Both the position numbers and the translations under genes were made by a program. Positions 29,975 to 38,620 of a DNA stretch of 39,428 nt are shown here, one piece after another (within the stretch, counting starts at the first letter, position 1; every line of letters starts with the position of its first letter). Source of the DNA: Microcaldota archaeon. Lineage in GTDB: Archaea > Micrarchaeota > Micrarchaeia > Anstonellales > JAGGTN01. The notes under the pieces are model-generated. The model had not been told where the DNA came from and made no database searches. It saw nothing but the letters and a program-made list of their open reading frames with translations. Where the stretch lies: contig JAGGTN010000017.1 in NCBI GenBank assembly GCA_021163645.1, positions 1 to 39,428 of the forward strand. The letters are read 5' to 3'.

Positions 29975-30290
29975 CATCATTCATTTCATCATTAATCATC
30001 AAACCAACTTAACCAAATCAACCAACCTAAGCCAAACCAAGCCCAAATAAAAAATCAAATAAACATCATCAACCAAATCCAAACCTGAACACCAATCCAA
30101 GACCCAAACAATCCAAGCCCAACATCATCAAACAAAAAATAAAAAACAATCCCAACAAACCAACCAAACCAAATCAATCCCATCCAACCCCAAATAAAAA
30201 ATCAAATAAACATCATCAAACAAAAAACCAAAAACCAACCCCAACCAACCCAACCAAAAACCAACTAATCCAACCAAAAATCAATCATAC
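29975..30290. repeat. C/A-skewed low-complexity intergenic tract (tract D) with internal 31-nt direct repeat
   Basis: CCCAAATAAAAAATCAAATAAACATCATCAA at 30042-30072 and 30188-30218. Confidence 0.8.
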
Positions 30291-30397
30291 ACATCCTCTG
30301 ACTTGCTTGCTCTTAATACATTTGTCATTCATCCTTCGCTTATCTGTAAACTCCTCTTTATCTATGATTTATCCAAGAATTAAATTTATATTAATTA

Positions 30398-30550
30398 TCA
30401 CTTCCTCCTAAAAAATCTTTCAAAAATACTAGAAGGTTTATTCATACGTTTGAGTACATAAGTCCTATGAATATCAGGATTCAATATAAGAAAACTCAAG
30501 ACCCTTTGTTTCTTTTTAGTTGATTTACGTTTATCATACATCTCATTCAT
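30398..30550 (-). CDS. possible small basic protein (50 aa)
   Basis: Own translation MNEMYDKRKSTKKKQRVLSFLILNPDIHRTYVLKRMNKPSSIFERFFRRK; not in ORF track; no homologue recognised. Confidence 0.35.
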   Translation of the reverse strand: MNEMYDKRKSTKKKQRVLSFLILNPDIHRTYVLKRMNKPSSIFERFFRRK

Positions 30551-30650
30551 ATTCTCGCACCCTTATCATCATGCTCATAAACATACACATTATTCTGCTC
30601 TTCCATGTCAAAGTAAGTTATGAGCAAATAATTTTATACGTACTTATTTT

Positions 30651-31436
30651 TTATTCTTTACTTATATATCCTTCTTTAAGAAGCATATCTAACCCTTCCT
30701 CTACCCTTGCCGGAGTAATATTATATATATTCGCAAATTCACTTACATTTATCTTTCCCCTATGGTTCTTCAACCATATCAATAATTCTTCTTTAAGCGT
30801 CTCGTTGGTCAGGCCCTCAAGTTTTCTTATACGTAAATTGAGTTTATCTATTTGTCTCTCATAATCTGCTACAAGTTTATTATTCTTATCCAAAAGATTA
30901 TATAATTCATCTCTCTCCTTCTTTGTATTTGTATATTGTTCTTTAAGAAGTTCATACTTATTAGATAGAATTGCATAATTATCTGTAAATAGTTCTGAAA
31001 CAACAGACAATGATTCAAGAACTCTTCTCATAATGCTTTTCCAGTCAATATCATATTCAGATAATATTAACAACACCTTCAATGTCAAAGCAGATACATC
31101 TACTTTGCGTTTATTCATATTAATCTCTTTAGGGATTGAATATTCTACGTCAATACCGTCTTTGCGAAATATATACTTTGTATACAGATAAGGTTTGCCT
31201 TTGATATCCTCACGCTCGACGTTCATCGCAATTATCTCATTCTTCTTCACATCAATATTCGAGAATCCTAACTGTGAAATCTCTTTCATCACATGACTAA
31301 GAGTAGTTTTAAGTTTGGCTTTCACTGTAAAATTCTTAATAATATCCTTCCTTTCTTTTTGTCTTGCTTCTTTTGTTCCATTATCTTTCTCATTCTCTTT
31401 TCCATCTTTCTTTTTCCTTATCCGTATTCTTCTCAC
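30651..31436 (-). CDS. basic/coiled-coil protein with C-terminal winged-helix-like segment
   Basis: RKKKDGKENEKDN N-terminus; central coiled coil; GKINVSEFANIYNITPARVEEGLDMLLKEGYI. Confidence 0.55.
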   Translation of the reverse strand: MRRIRIRKKKDGKENEKDNGTKEARQKERKDIIKNFTVKAKLKTTLSHVMKEISQLGFSNIDVKKNEIIAMNVEREDIKGKPYLYTKYIFRKDGIDVEYSIPKEINMNKRKVDVSALTLKVLLILSEYDIDWKSIMRRVLESLSVVSELFTDNYAILSNKYELLKEQYTNTKKERDELYNLLDKNNKLVADYERQIDKLNLRIRKLEGLTNETLKEELLIWLKNHRGKINVSEFANIYNITPARVEEGLDMLLKEGYISKE

Positions 31437-32957
31437 TTAATCAACCTCCAACTTAGATATCTTATCAGATTCCACACCCATCTTAACTCTCTGTAATTCA
31501 GAGAACAAACTAGTAATATCAATGTCTCTTATCCCCAACTCTCTCAGAAATGTTATCACAACTGACCGTGCATACCCAAACTTTTCAAGGTCGCTGATTA
31601 TCTCAATAATATTCAATCGATTATCATTCTTCTCAAACTTCATAGATATCTGAGCAACCTGCTTATCAGTCAACCCAAATTCTAACAGTTTACGCCTAAA
31701 TGATTCCTTTTCAAATTCCAAATCCATCTTATCACCAACCAAAATATGTATTGTTATCAAAGGCTCCTCACCATCTATCCTACTCAACAAGAAGATATTT
31801 GAATATGATGTGCGCTTATAATATGCTTGATAGACAGCGCATTCACCTACACCAAACCGTCCGATATGCTCAGCTATGAAATCAGAATAATTCAGCGACG
31901 ACCGGACATAATCCTTAAACTCCTTAAAGAGCAATCGCATAACAAACATTGTGCCAACATTAGAGAATATCGCTTTATTAACATCGGTTGGATTTTGGCT
32001 CGCAACTATCAAACTGAACTGATACTTCCTACCTTCCCGAACAATCGTAATCAAATCACTACGTTCATCCTTAGCAATCTTCCATGCTTCATCAGCAACG
32101 ATAAATAGCTTGATTCCTTTACCAGGATGCCAACCTTCATCTCTCATCATTTCCTTGATAAATTGAAGGATTGTCAGGCCTGCTAGACTGCGTATTTGTT
32201 CGGAAGGTAAGCCATGAAGGTCAAGACACACCAATCCACTTGATATCAACTTATGCACTTTTAGTGTTGATTTCTTAGCAAAATAATCATTACCTGGGAT
32301 TATAAATTTTGACAATACTGATATTGCTTCATTGATCTCATCTCTCTTCGCCTCACTCTTCTCTCTTCTCTTTATCTCATTTAGATTTTTGATAACATCC
32401 TTTAATAGAGGTGGCTCTCTTTTCTGATCCTTCTTAACAAGATCAAACCCTTTTTCCTTATAAGCATTCTCTATCGCATCCTCAATCGCACGCTTCTGTG
32501 ACGCTGTATGACCCAAATCAGTTAATATTTCAAGTGCAGTCATTATCTGTTTCGCTCGATCAAGAGGTTTCATCCCCGCGAGGTCCAAGAGATTGATATA
32601 ATCACCTTTACCCAATGATACTACCTTACCACCAACCTGTTTCACCCATTTATTATACTCTCCTACCCAATCTAATATCAATGCATTGGTGTTCCAAACA
32701 AGATTAGCACGCGTTAGGAATGTCTTAACTAGATATGACTTACCTGCTCCTGTAACACCAACAACTGATATGTGGGGATTGATCAAATTTTTAAAATTCC
32801 AATAATATGGAACATTTAATATGCTCGTCCTAGCAAGATAGACTGCTTCGGTGGGATTACTCATTAATAATTCTTTGTTGGGTTCTGGTGGATGCACAAA
32901 GAAACATCTAGCCCCTAACTCACTGCTTAATACCTTTTGTGGACGAAGTATTCCCAT
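31437..32957 (-). CDS. VirB4/HerA-like conjugation-type ATPase
   Basis: HISVVGVTGAGKSYLVKTFL (Walker A); IKLFIVADEAWKIAKDERS (Walker B); LIVASQNPTDVNKAIFSNVGT. Confidence 0.85.
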   Translation of the reverse strand: MGILRPQKVLSSELGARCFFVHPPEPNKELLMSNPTEAVYLARTSILNVPYYWNFKNLINPHISVVGVTGAGKSYLVKTFLTRANLVWNTNALILDWVGEYNKWVKQVGGKVVSLGKGDYINLLDLAGMKPLDRAKQIMTALEILTDLGHTASQKRAIEDAIENAYKEKGFDLVKKDQKREPPLLKDVIKNLNEIKRREKSEAKRDEINEAISVLSKFIIPGNDYFAKKSTLKVHKLISSGLVCLDLHGLPSEQIRSLAGLTILQFIKEMMRDEGWHPGKGIKLFIVADEAWKIAKDERSDLITIVREGRKYQFSLIVASQNPTDVNKAIFSNVGTMFVMRLLFKEFKDYVRSSLNYSDFIAEHIGRFGVGECAVYQAYYKRTSYSNIFLLSRIDGEEPLITIHILVGDKMDLEFEKESFRRKLLEFGLTDKQVAQISMKFEKNDNRLNIIEIISDLEKFGYARSVVITFLRELGIRDIDITSLFSELQRVKMGVESDKISKLEVD

Positions 32958-32966
32958 GATGGCACC

Positions 32967-33758
32967 TCACAACGCAATATTACTAAATTCTGTTTCAGAT
33001 GCAGGGATAAATGTTTCCCATTCAAAAATTCTTTTCATATCCTCACCTATTAACTGATGAACCTCAACGTTCAACGCGTTACCAACAACTGATTTAACCT
33101 CATTACCCTGAGATTTTGCTCTAATGATTGCTTCCTCTTTTGTCGTTCCTTTAGCCGTTGTCATCATATAACAAACAACCTCCATAGGTTTCTCACCTGA
33201 TGTTAATCGTTCGAGTTGTCTGTTCCACATGGTGATCTCACGATTTAATCGCATCACATCTGCCTCCTTTGTCGAATCATTGGACGCTACCAACTGCGCC
33301 CTCTTAGTTTCACACCAACTCCTCTTCGCCTTTATCTCATCAATCGCATCGCTCAGATTGATGTTTCTGACAAGGACCGAAAACTTAACAATCGATTTCA
33401 CAGAACTGATCGCTCTCTCAAAATATTCAGCAAACAGCCCTCGCTGTTCAGTATTCATTTCAGTTATTGATTCAGGGATTATAGCAACATAAAAAACACT
33501 TGCATAATAATCCTGACCTGATTTCTTAACTATGATGTCCTGGCTAGGCGGTATTTCATACTGTCCAAATCGTTCTGATAACCCAATCATCTTAAATACA
33601 GAAGGCATCACCACATAGCCATACTTCCACAAGATAAATGTCAAGAACAATAAAACCGATGTAATGGATATAGCAACAACATTAAATGTAAATATGGCAA
33701 GCAATAATGCTATCCCACCTCCAGCTAATGTAATAAATGTAATCGTTTTTCCATTCAT
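32967..33758 (-). CDS. membrane protein, candidate VirB3/PrgI + VirB4 N-terminal-like
   Basis: Two N-terminal TM segments then soluble domain; immediately upstream of VirB4-like ATPase. Confidence 0.5.
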   Translation of the reverse strand: MNGKTITFITLAGGGIALLLAIFTFNVVAISITSVLLFLTFILWKYGYVVMPSVFKMIGLSERFGQYEIPPSQDIIVKKSGQDYYASVFYVAIIPESITEMNTEQRGLFAEYFERAISSVKSIVKFSVLVRNINLSDAIDEIKAKRSWCETKRAQLVASNDSTKEADVMRLNREITMWNRQLERLTSGEKPMEVVCYMMTTAKGTTKEEAIIRAKSQGNEVKSVVGNALNVEVHQLIGEDMKRIFEWETFIPASETEFSNIAL

Positions 33759-33828
33759 TAAATCACCTTATTTTTCAAACAATCCTATATTAAACAAACA
33801 TATTAATCTCATCACCTACTCAAAAGTA

Positions 33829-34887
33829 CTATATTATTTCAATTGGAGTAGTTATAAATTCGGCTCCAAGCACCTTTGTCAATTGGATAATCGTGACTAT
33901 TGTTATGAATAAGGATATAATCGGCAATATCACAGACATATAAAATAATGAACCTTCTACATTTGCAGCTGCACCAGTTAGGTGATATGTTGATTCTACC
34001 AGGTCTTTACGGTATTGTGTCATTGATGTCATGTTAGAAAAACTGCTTACACTTCCAGGAGTGCTCAAGTCATAGAATGTTAAATTCTCATAATATTTTG
34101 ATGTAAAATTCGTTATGTCATTGATCGATGAGTATAATTCATCAACATCCGACCGCATAGCAACGACATTTATAAGAGGATAAATTATATACAAACCTAT
34201 CGCAATAGCTATCAACAACCCGCCTACCTTTCTTGTAACGAAAAAGGAGCGGAATATTAAACCTAACGGCAGAAAGACAGTCAAAGCTGTTAAGTATGAA
34301 AACCTTAACAATAAAGCATTAGCAGTGAGTAAGGATTGGTACAATGTTGTCCTGTTAATAGTTGATGATAATGCTTTTGAAATATGAGAAAGACCGCTGA
34401 ACGGTTTATAATCAACAATTCCTGTATGTAATTCAATATCAGATGCAAATGATAATGTATCTATTGATTTTGATAATTCATCAGTGAATGTAAAACTACC
34501 TGTTTCAACATTCTGTATCAAACATTCTGAATAAGATGCCAATGTGAGATTTTCATTGGAGTATGATGAAGAAATGGGCCTGTACCATCCAAGCATATCA
34601 GATCCTGATAAGCACGTGGCTGTAGCATTGGTTGGCAGAAGATCGTAAGAAACAGTGGTAAGCATGGCAACAATCAATCCAAATGCGCCAAGAAGAGCAG
34701 CATTTATAAAGGATTGTAGAATTTCCTCTTTCCCAAAATTCTTCATTTTTTTTGAATTAAGGGCAAAACCCAACCCCAACACAATACCTGCAAATACTAT
34801 TGATATGCCCACAATACTTAGTGCTATCTCAAATCCACTTCCACTTTCCCCTATCTTAAAACTATCTATGATCTCAAATATTCCCAT
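33829..34887 (-). CDS. polytopic membrane protein, candidate VirB6/TrbL/CedA-like
   Basis: Multiple TM segments with large extracytoplasmic loops; gene context. Confidence 0.5.
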   Translation of the reverse strand: MGIFEIIDSFKIGESGSGFEIALSIVGISIVFAGIVLGLGFALNSKKMKNFGKEEILQSFINAALLGAFGLIVAMLTTVSYDLLPTNATATCLSGSDMLGWYRPISSSYSNENLTLASYSECLIQNVETGSFTFTDELSKSIDTLSFASDIELHTGIVDYKPFSGLSHISKALSSTINRTTLYQSLLTANALLLRFSYLTALTVFLPLGLIFRSFFVTRKVGGLLIAIAIGLYIIYPLINVVAMRSDVDELYSSINDITNFTSKYYENLTFYDLSTPGSVSSFSNMTSMTQYRKDLVESTYHLTGAAANVEGSLFYMSVILPIISLFITIVTIIQLTKVLGAEFITTPIEII

Positions 34888-34939
34888 GTCAAACCTCCAC
34901 TATCAAAAGCTAAAATGAAACGAAAATTAAATGAAGTAA

Positions 34940-35317
34940 TTACCCACCAACAGGTACGTTATCACTTGAAGGACCTACTTGTTGTAATGATTCATACGCT
35001 GATTCCCTTATCATAGTTGAAGCGCCGATTATTGCAGCCATCACAACACCTCCAATCAGCAAACCCACTGCTATACTAACCCATTTTCCTCTACTCTCTG
35101 AGGGCATCGTCTGTGAAATACCAAATACGATTGCTGCTAGTATGATTAGAACTAATGATAACCCAAGCCCAACGTTAGTGAGTGTGGTGCCCAAACTCGT
35201 GATCTTAGATTCTAGCTTAACAGTTGCATAGAATACTCCTGTTAGAATAAGCATTACTAATGGGAGATACATGCTTATCATGTGTAACCTTAATAACAAA
35301 AGATTTCTATTTATCAT
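34940..35317 (-). CDS. small membrane protein, candidate VirB2/CedA1-like subunit
   Basis: ~125 aa with three hydrophobic segments; first gene of the VirB4-like cluster. Confidence 0.4.
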   Translation of the reverse strand: MINRNLLLLRLHMISMYLPLVMLILTGVFYATVKLESKITSLGTTLTNVGLGLSLVLIILAAIVFGISQTMPSESRGKWVSIAVGLLIGGVVMAAIIGASTMIRESAYESLQQVGPSSDNVPVGG

Positions 35318-35445
35318 GATACATCACAATATAATAATAATAAAAAGTTTTATAAATGTTTATTTAAGGAAAAAGAAATAAAAAGATAAATAAGTATTTA
35401 CAAATACTCTGATTCTCCGAAATTTTTTGACTCTTAACTCAATAA

Positions 35446-35545
35446 CTTAATTAGTTGGTTGGTTTTGGGTTGGATGGGATTGGTGATTGGTGATTGGGTT
35501 GGCTTATATTGGTTTTTATTGGGTTGGTTTTGGGTTGGGCTGATT
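35446..35545. repeat. G/T-skewed low-complexity intergenic tract (tract E)
   Basis: Shares TTGGCTTATATTGGTTTTTATTGGGTTGGTT with tract A (35499-35529 vs 14731-14761). Confidence 0.8.
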
Positions 35546-35772
35546 CATAGGTTCACTCATTGAATGGGTCAAATATTTTTAAGAGATACAAATAATCAAA
35601 GTGAAAGATTACAATGATAGGCAGTAAAAAATCATAGTTTGAAAGCAAAGAGCATATTAACAGCTACGATACATAGTTATCATTGTACAGGATAGATAAA
35701 ATAAATAATTGGAATTACAAAGAATAAAAACATCAAAATAAAAAAAGATGATGTAAGCCTCAGGAGGGATTT

Positions 35773-35843
35773 TTGGGCCACTTTTCTTTTTTAGCGCAGG
35801 TTTTTGGATGTCGCCTTCGCCTGCGACACCGAAAGAAAAGTGC
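35773..35843 (-). other. tRNA-Thr intron 3 (T-loop 56/57), 71 nt
   Basis: BHB: GGGU-UCG-CACUUUUCUUU ... AAAGAAAAGUG-GCCC-AAA; splicing gives UUCAAAU T-loop. Confidence 0.92.
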
Positions 35844-35862
35844 GAACCCTTGACCTCGTCCT

Positions 35863-35936
35863 TTTTTTGAACTTTTCTTTTTTTAGCGCAGGTTTTTGGA
35901 TGTCGCCTTCGCCTGCGACACCGAAAGAAAAGTACA
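35863..35936 (-). other. tRNA-Thr intron 2 (anticodon loop 37/38), 74 nt
   Basis: Outer helix CGUCC/GGACG; inner helix ACUUUUCUUU/AAAGAAAAGU; relaxed central pairing UUGG/UCAA; core near-identical to intron 3. Confidence 0.88.
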
Positions 35937-35957
35937 TACCAAGGACGCGCTCTACCA

Positions 35958-35999
35958 TTCCAGGCCTTTCTGAAAACTATCTGATTTCAGTCTAAGGCA
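35958..35999 (-). other. tRNA-Thr intron 1 (D-loop, after nt 17), 42 nt
   Basis: BHB: UCAG-UCU-GCCUU ... AAGGC-CUGG-AAU; splicing gives canonical D-arm GCUCAGUCUGGUAGAGC. Confidence 0.88.
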
Positions 36000-36081
36000 G
36001 ACTGAGCTACTGAGGCTTAAACTAAGTATTGAGATATATTATTAACAAAAGTTTAAAAAGATTCATGATTGAAAAGATTTT

Positions 36082-36351
36082 ATGTTTCAAGTCATCATTC
36101 AAGGAAGAGTCCAAGGTGTTGGATTCAGATGGTTAGTTGAAAATATTGCAAAAAGATTAAACATCAATGGATATGTAAAAAATCTATCAGACGGCTCTGT
36201 TGAAATAATGTGCGATTGCGATAAGAATAAACTAGATATATTCTTGAATGAGATAGAGAAAAACATCTCAGCACCGGTCAGGATAGATAATATCATCATC
36301 AATAATGTATCATCAGACAAACGGTTTGATGGATTTACCATTAGGTTTTAA
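36082..36351 (+). CDS. acyP: acylphosphatase
   Basis: IIQGRVQGVGFRWLVENIAKRLNINGYVKNLSDGSVEIMC signature. Confidence 0.95.
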   Translation: MFQVIIQGRVQGVGFRWLVENIAKRLNINGYVKNLSDGSVEIMCDCDKNKLDIFLNEIEKNISAPVRIDNIIINNVSSDKRFDGFTIRF

Positions 36352-36444
36352 TCTCCAAATGTATCCTATGTTTATTAAACCCACATATTAAATTCACTTA
36401 CCATATCTGAATTGTCTCTATCCCAATCATTATTAGTTAATCTA

Positions 36445-37446
36445 TTAATCCCTTACTCCCTCACTAGTGATTTTGAATATGACTTCACCATCAGGCAGAT
36501 GTGGTGAATCAACCAAGCGAGCCACCCTTTTTTCATTCTTGCTTTTTCTAAGATAAACACGGAATGTAGCCGCATGACCTAATACATGCCCACCAATAGG
36601 AGTTGTCGGATCACCAAAAAGTATTCCTGGATTATCCATTACCTGATTAGTAACCACTACCGCCAGGTTATATTTATCTGACAATTGCTGTAATGTATGA
36701 ATATGCTTGTTAAGTTTCTGCTGACGTTCGCTCAATGCGCCCCTTCCAATATAATCTGCCCTAAACTGTGATGTTAATGAATCAACAATCAATAATTTAA
36801 TATTATGGTCCTTAATGAAATCTTCTGCTTTCTCGACCAATACTATCTGATGGTCAGAATTTATGGCTTTTGCTACATGTATTTTTTTGAGTGCTTCATT
36901 TGGGTCAAGACCCAATGCCTCAGCCATACCTGCAATCCTTTCTGGCCTAAACGAACTTTCAGTATCTATGTACAAAGCTTCACCATTAAGACCGCCCTTA
37001 TCAACAGGCAATTGCACATTCACACTCAACTGAAAACATATTTGAGATTTTGATGAGCCAAATTTACCATAGAATTCTGTTATCGACATTGTTTCTATTC
37101 CTCCTCCCAGCAATTCATCAAGATGTTTTGAGCCGGTAGTGAGCATACCTATTTCTTTACGCCTTTCAAGAATCTGGTCAGCAGATTCAAAAGACATATC
37201 TACTCCTCCTTTTGCGCTCTCTATAATCTTCTTAGCTGCATCGACGGACACATCAGCAATCTCTGTCAATTCATAAGGCGATGCTGCAGCTATCTTCTGC
37301 ACGTCATAACCTGCTGCTTTTAACTTATCTGCCTTTGCTGGACCAACACCAGCAAGGTCTTCTAAATCTACAATTATCTTTGCTCTCTCTTTAACCTTTT
37401 TCTTAATCATAAAATCACCATTTCCAAATTCAATTTTATTAAGCAA
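36445..37446 (-). CDS. radA: DNA repair and recombination protein RadA
   Basis: HhH N-terminus; [17 protein letters not shown] (Walker A region); [28 protein letters not shown]. Confidence 0.97.
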   Translation of the reverse strand: MLNKIEFGNGDFMIKKKVKERAKIIVDLEDLAGVGPAKADKLKAAGYDVQKIAAASPYELTEIADVSVDAAKKIIESAKGGVDMSFESADQILERRKEIGMLTTGSKHLDELLGGGIETMSITEFYGKFGSSKSQICFQLSVNVQLPVDKGGLNGEALYIDTESSFRPERIAGMAEALGLDPNEALKKIHVAKAINSDHQIVLVEKAEDFIKDHNIKLLIVDSLTSQFRADYIGRGALSERQQKLNKHIHTLQQLSDKYNLAVVVTNQVMDNPGILFGDPTTPIGGHVLGHAATFRVYLRKSKNEKRVARLVDSPHLPDGEVIFKITSEGVRD

Positions 37447-37725
37447 TTATTTATTCTGAGGGAAGACTAATAATCTAAGATTACCAATTTTTAACGTATA
37501 AAATTCGTTACCATTCTTGGATACGTTTTTCCACATAGCACCGACATTAACAAGCATTCTTTTGCCATCCCTATCCGTCACAGATTGGACAACACGAAAG
37601 TCTGGTCTTGACCCACCTGTATTATAATTACTAGTTGAGGTTGATTTACTAGAAGGATTATCTGCTTTGTTACTCTTACCTGAATCTGTCAGTGCTTCTT
37701 CCAACTCTAAGATGTCCTCATCCAT
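37447..37725 (-). CDS. small protein, DUF736-like C-terminal domain
   Basis: MLVNVGAMWKNVSKNGNEFYTLKIGNLRLLVFPQNK; start at ATG 37725 supported by GGGAGGTG site and upstream TTTATAAATTTTT. Confidence 0.55.
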   Translation of the reverse strand: MDEDILELEEALTDSGKSNKADNPSSKSTSTSNYNTGGSRPDFRVVQSVTDRDGKRMLVNVGAMWKNVSKNGNEFYTLKIGNLRLLVFPQNK

Positions 37726-37829
37726 ACAATACACCTCCCAAATCAATACTAACAATATTATGGCTAGAAAAATTTATAAACCAACGTAGATAGTGCGTTT
37801 CCAATAAAATATTGAGATAAAATAACATG

Positions 37830-38300
37830 CTATTCTGGTTTGGGCTTCTTATAGAATATCCTCAACCACCAAGGTTTACTCTTCCATTCGTCCAAATGAT
37901 ACTCATAAACCCTTAACGATTCTATCCGCTTCTGCTCATCTAAGATTTTTTTGCGGTTTGCCAATATATTTGCTTGTGCTAATTCAAGGCTCAAATCATC
38001 TACTTCATCAGATAATGAATCAACACGCTCATTTAGCAAATGGATATCCCCATCAAACCTATCAACCTTATCCTTAATCTTTCTTAGTTCTGATCGTAAC
38101 GAACGGGTGGAACTGTTAAGCTTGCTCATATAAACCTGATTACCAACAAACACACCTAATCCAGCCCCTGTGGAGAATCCAACACTGATTAATATTCCAT
38201 AAGTAATTATTTTCTTTATCCTGCTATCCATACGATTTTCATGTGCTCTTTCCTTTTCTAAAATATTATTTACAACCATGTATAATATATGTATCTCCAT
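37830..38300 (-). CDS. membrane-anchored coiled-coil protein
   Basis: Single TM (IITYGILISVGFSTGAGLGVFVG) followed by coiled coil. Confidence 0.55.
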   Translation of the reverse strand: MEIHILYMVVNNILEKERAHENRMDSRIKKIITYGILISVGFSTGAGLGVFVGNQVYMSKLNSSTRSLRSELRKIKDKVDRFDGDIHLLNERVDSLSDEVDDLSLELAQANILANRKKILDEQKRIESLRVYEYHLDEWKSKPWWLRIFYKKPKPE

Positions 38301-38368
38301 TTTTTAAAACCTTTTGGATATTGTTATAATGTATGGTTTGAAGATTATTTCATAAAATTGAAACGGGT

Positions 38369-38413
38369 AAGCACACTTTTTGCCCGATGAGCAAAAAGTG
38401 CACTAAAAAGGTA
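38369..38413 (+). repeat. free-standing hairpin resembling the tRNA-Arg intron 5' portion
   Basis: CACTTTTTGC(ccgatga)GCAAAAAGTG perfect 10-bp stem followed by CACTAAAAAGG; shares TGCACTAAAAAGG with the tRNA-Arg intron. Confidence 0.6.
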
Positions 38414-38620
38414 GAGCAAGGATGCTTCATTATGGCAATCAAAGATTGCAACTTGGCGAATTGAATATTTGCCATCCTTCAATAGCTATAAAATTCTCCA
38501 TGCTGCTTCATCATATTTGCCGTTCAACATCCTTTCTTCTTCTTTTGTAAGAACATATTGAACACCTGCTTTTTAGAATGAATGAACATTACATCTTTAA
38601 AAAAACAACACCTATCATTG

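Larger units (their letters stand above)
35756..36016 (-). tRNA. tRNA-Thr(GGU) with three introns
   Basis: Exons: GCCUCAG UA GCUC AGUC|UGGUA GAGC G CGUCC UUGGUA|A GGACG AGGUC AAGGG UUC|AAAU CCCUC CUGAGGC (U73). 73-nt spliced body; G15-C48 Levitt pair; only A49xC65 mismatch; U73 is typical for archaeal tRNA-Thr. Confidence 0.94.

Noticed and set aside
29975-30290. CRISPR array suggested by repetitive CA-rich tract
   Set aside because: No regular repeat-spacer periodicity; only one 31-nt pair 146 nt apart; no cas genes in the window.
38361-38480. Possible additional intron-containing tRNA on either strand (GGTAGAGC, intron-like hairpin)
   Set aside because: No complementary acceptor stem, no TTCRANT T-loop and no convincing anticodon arm on either strand; kept only as hairpin/structured-RNA observation.
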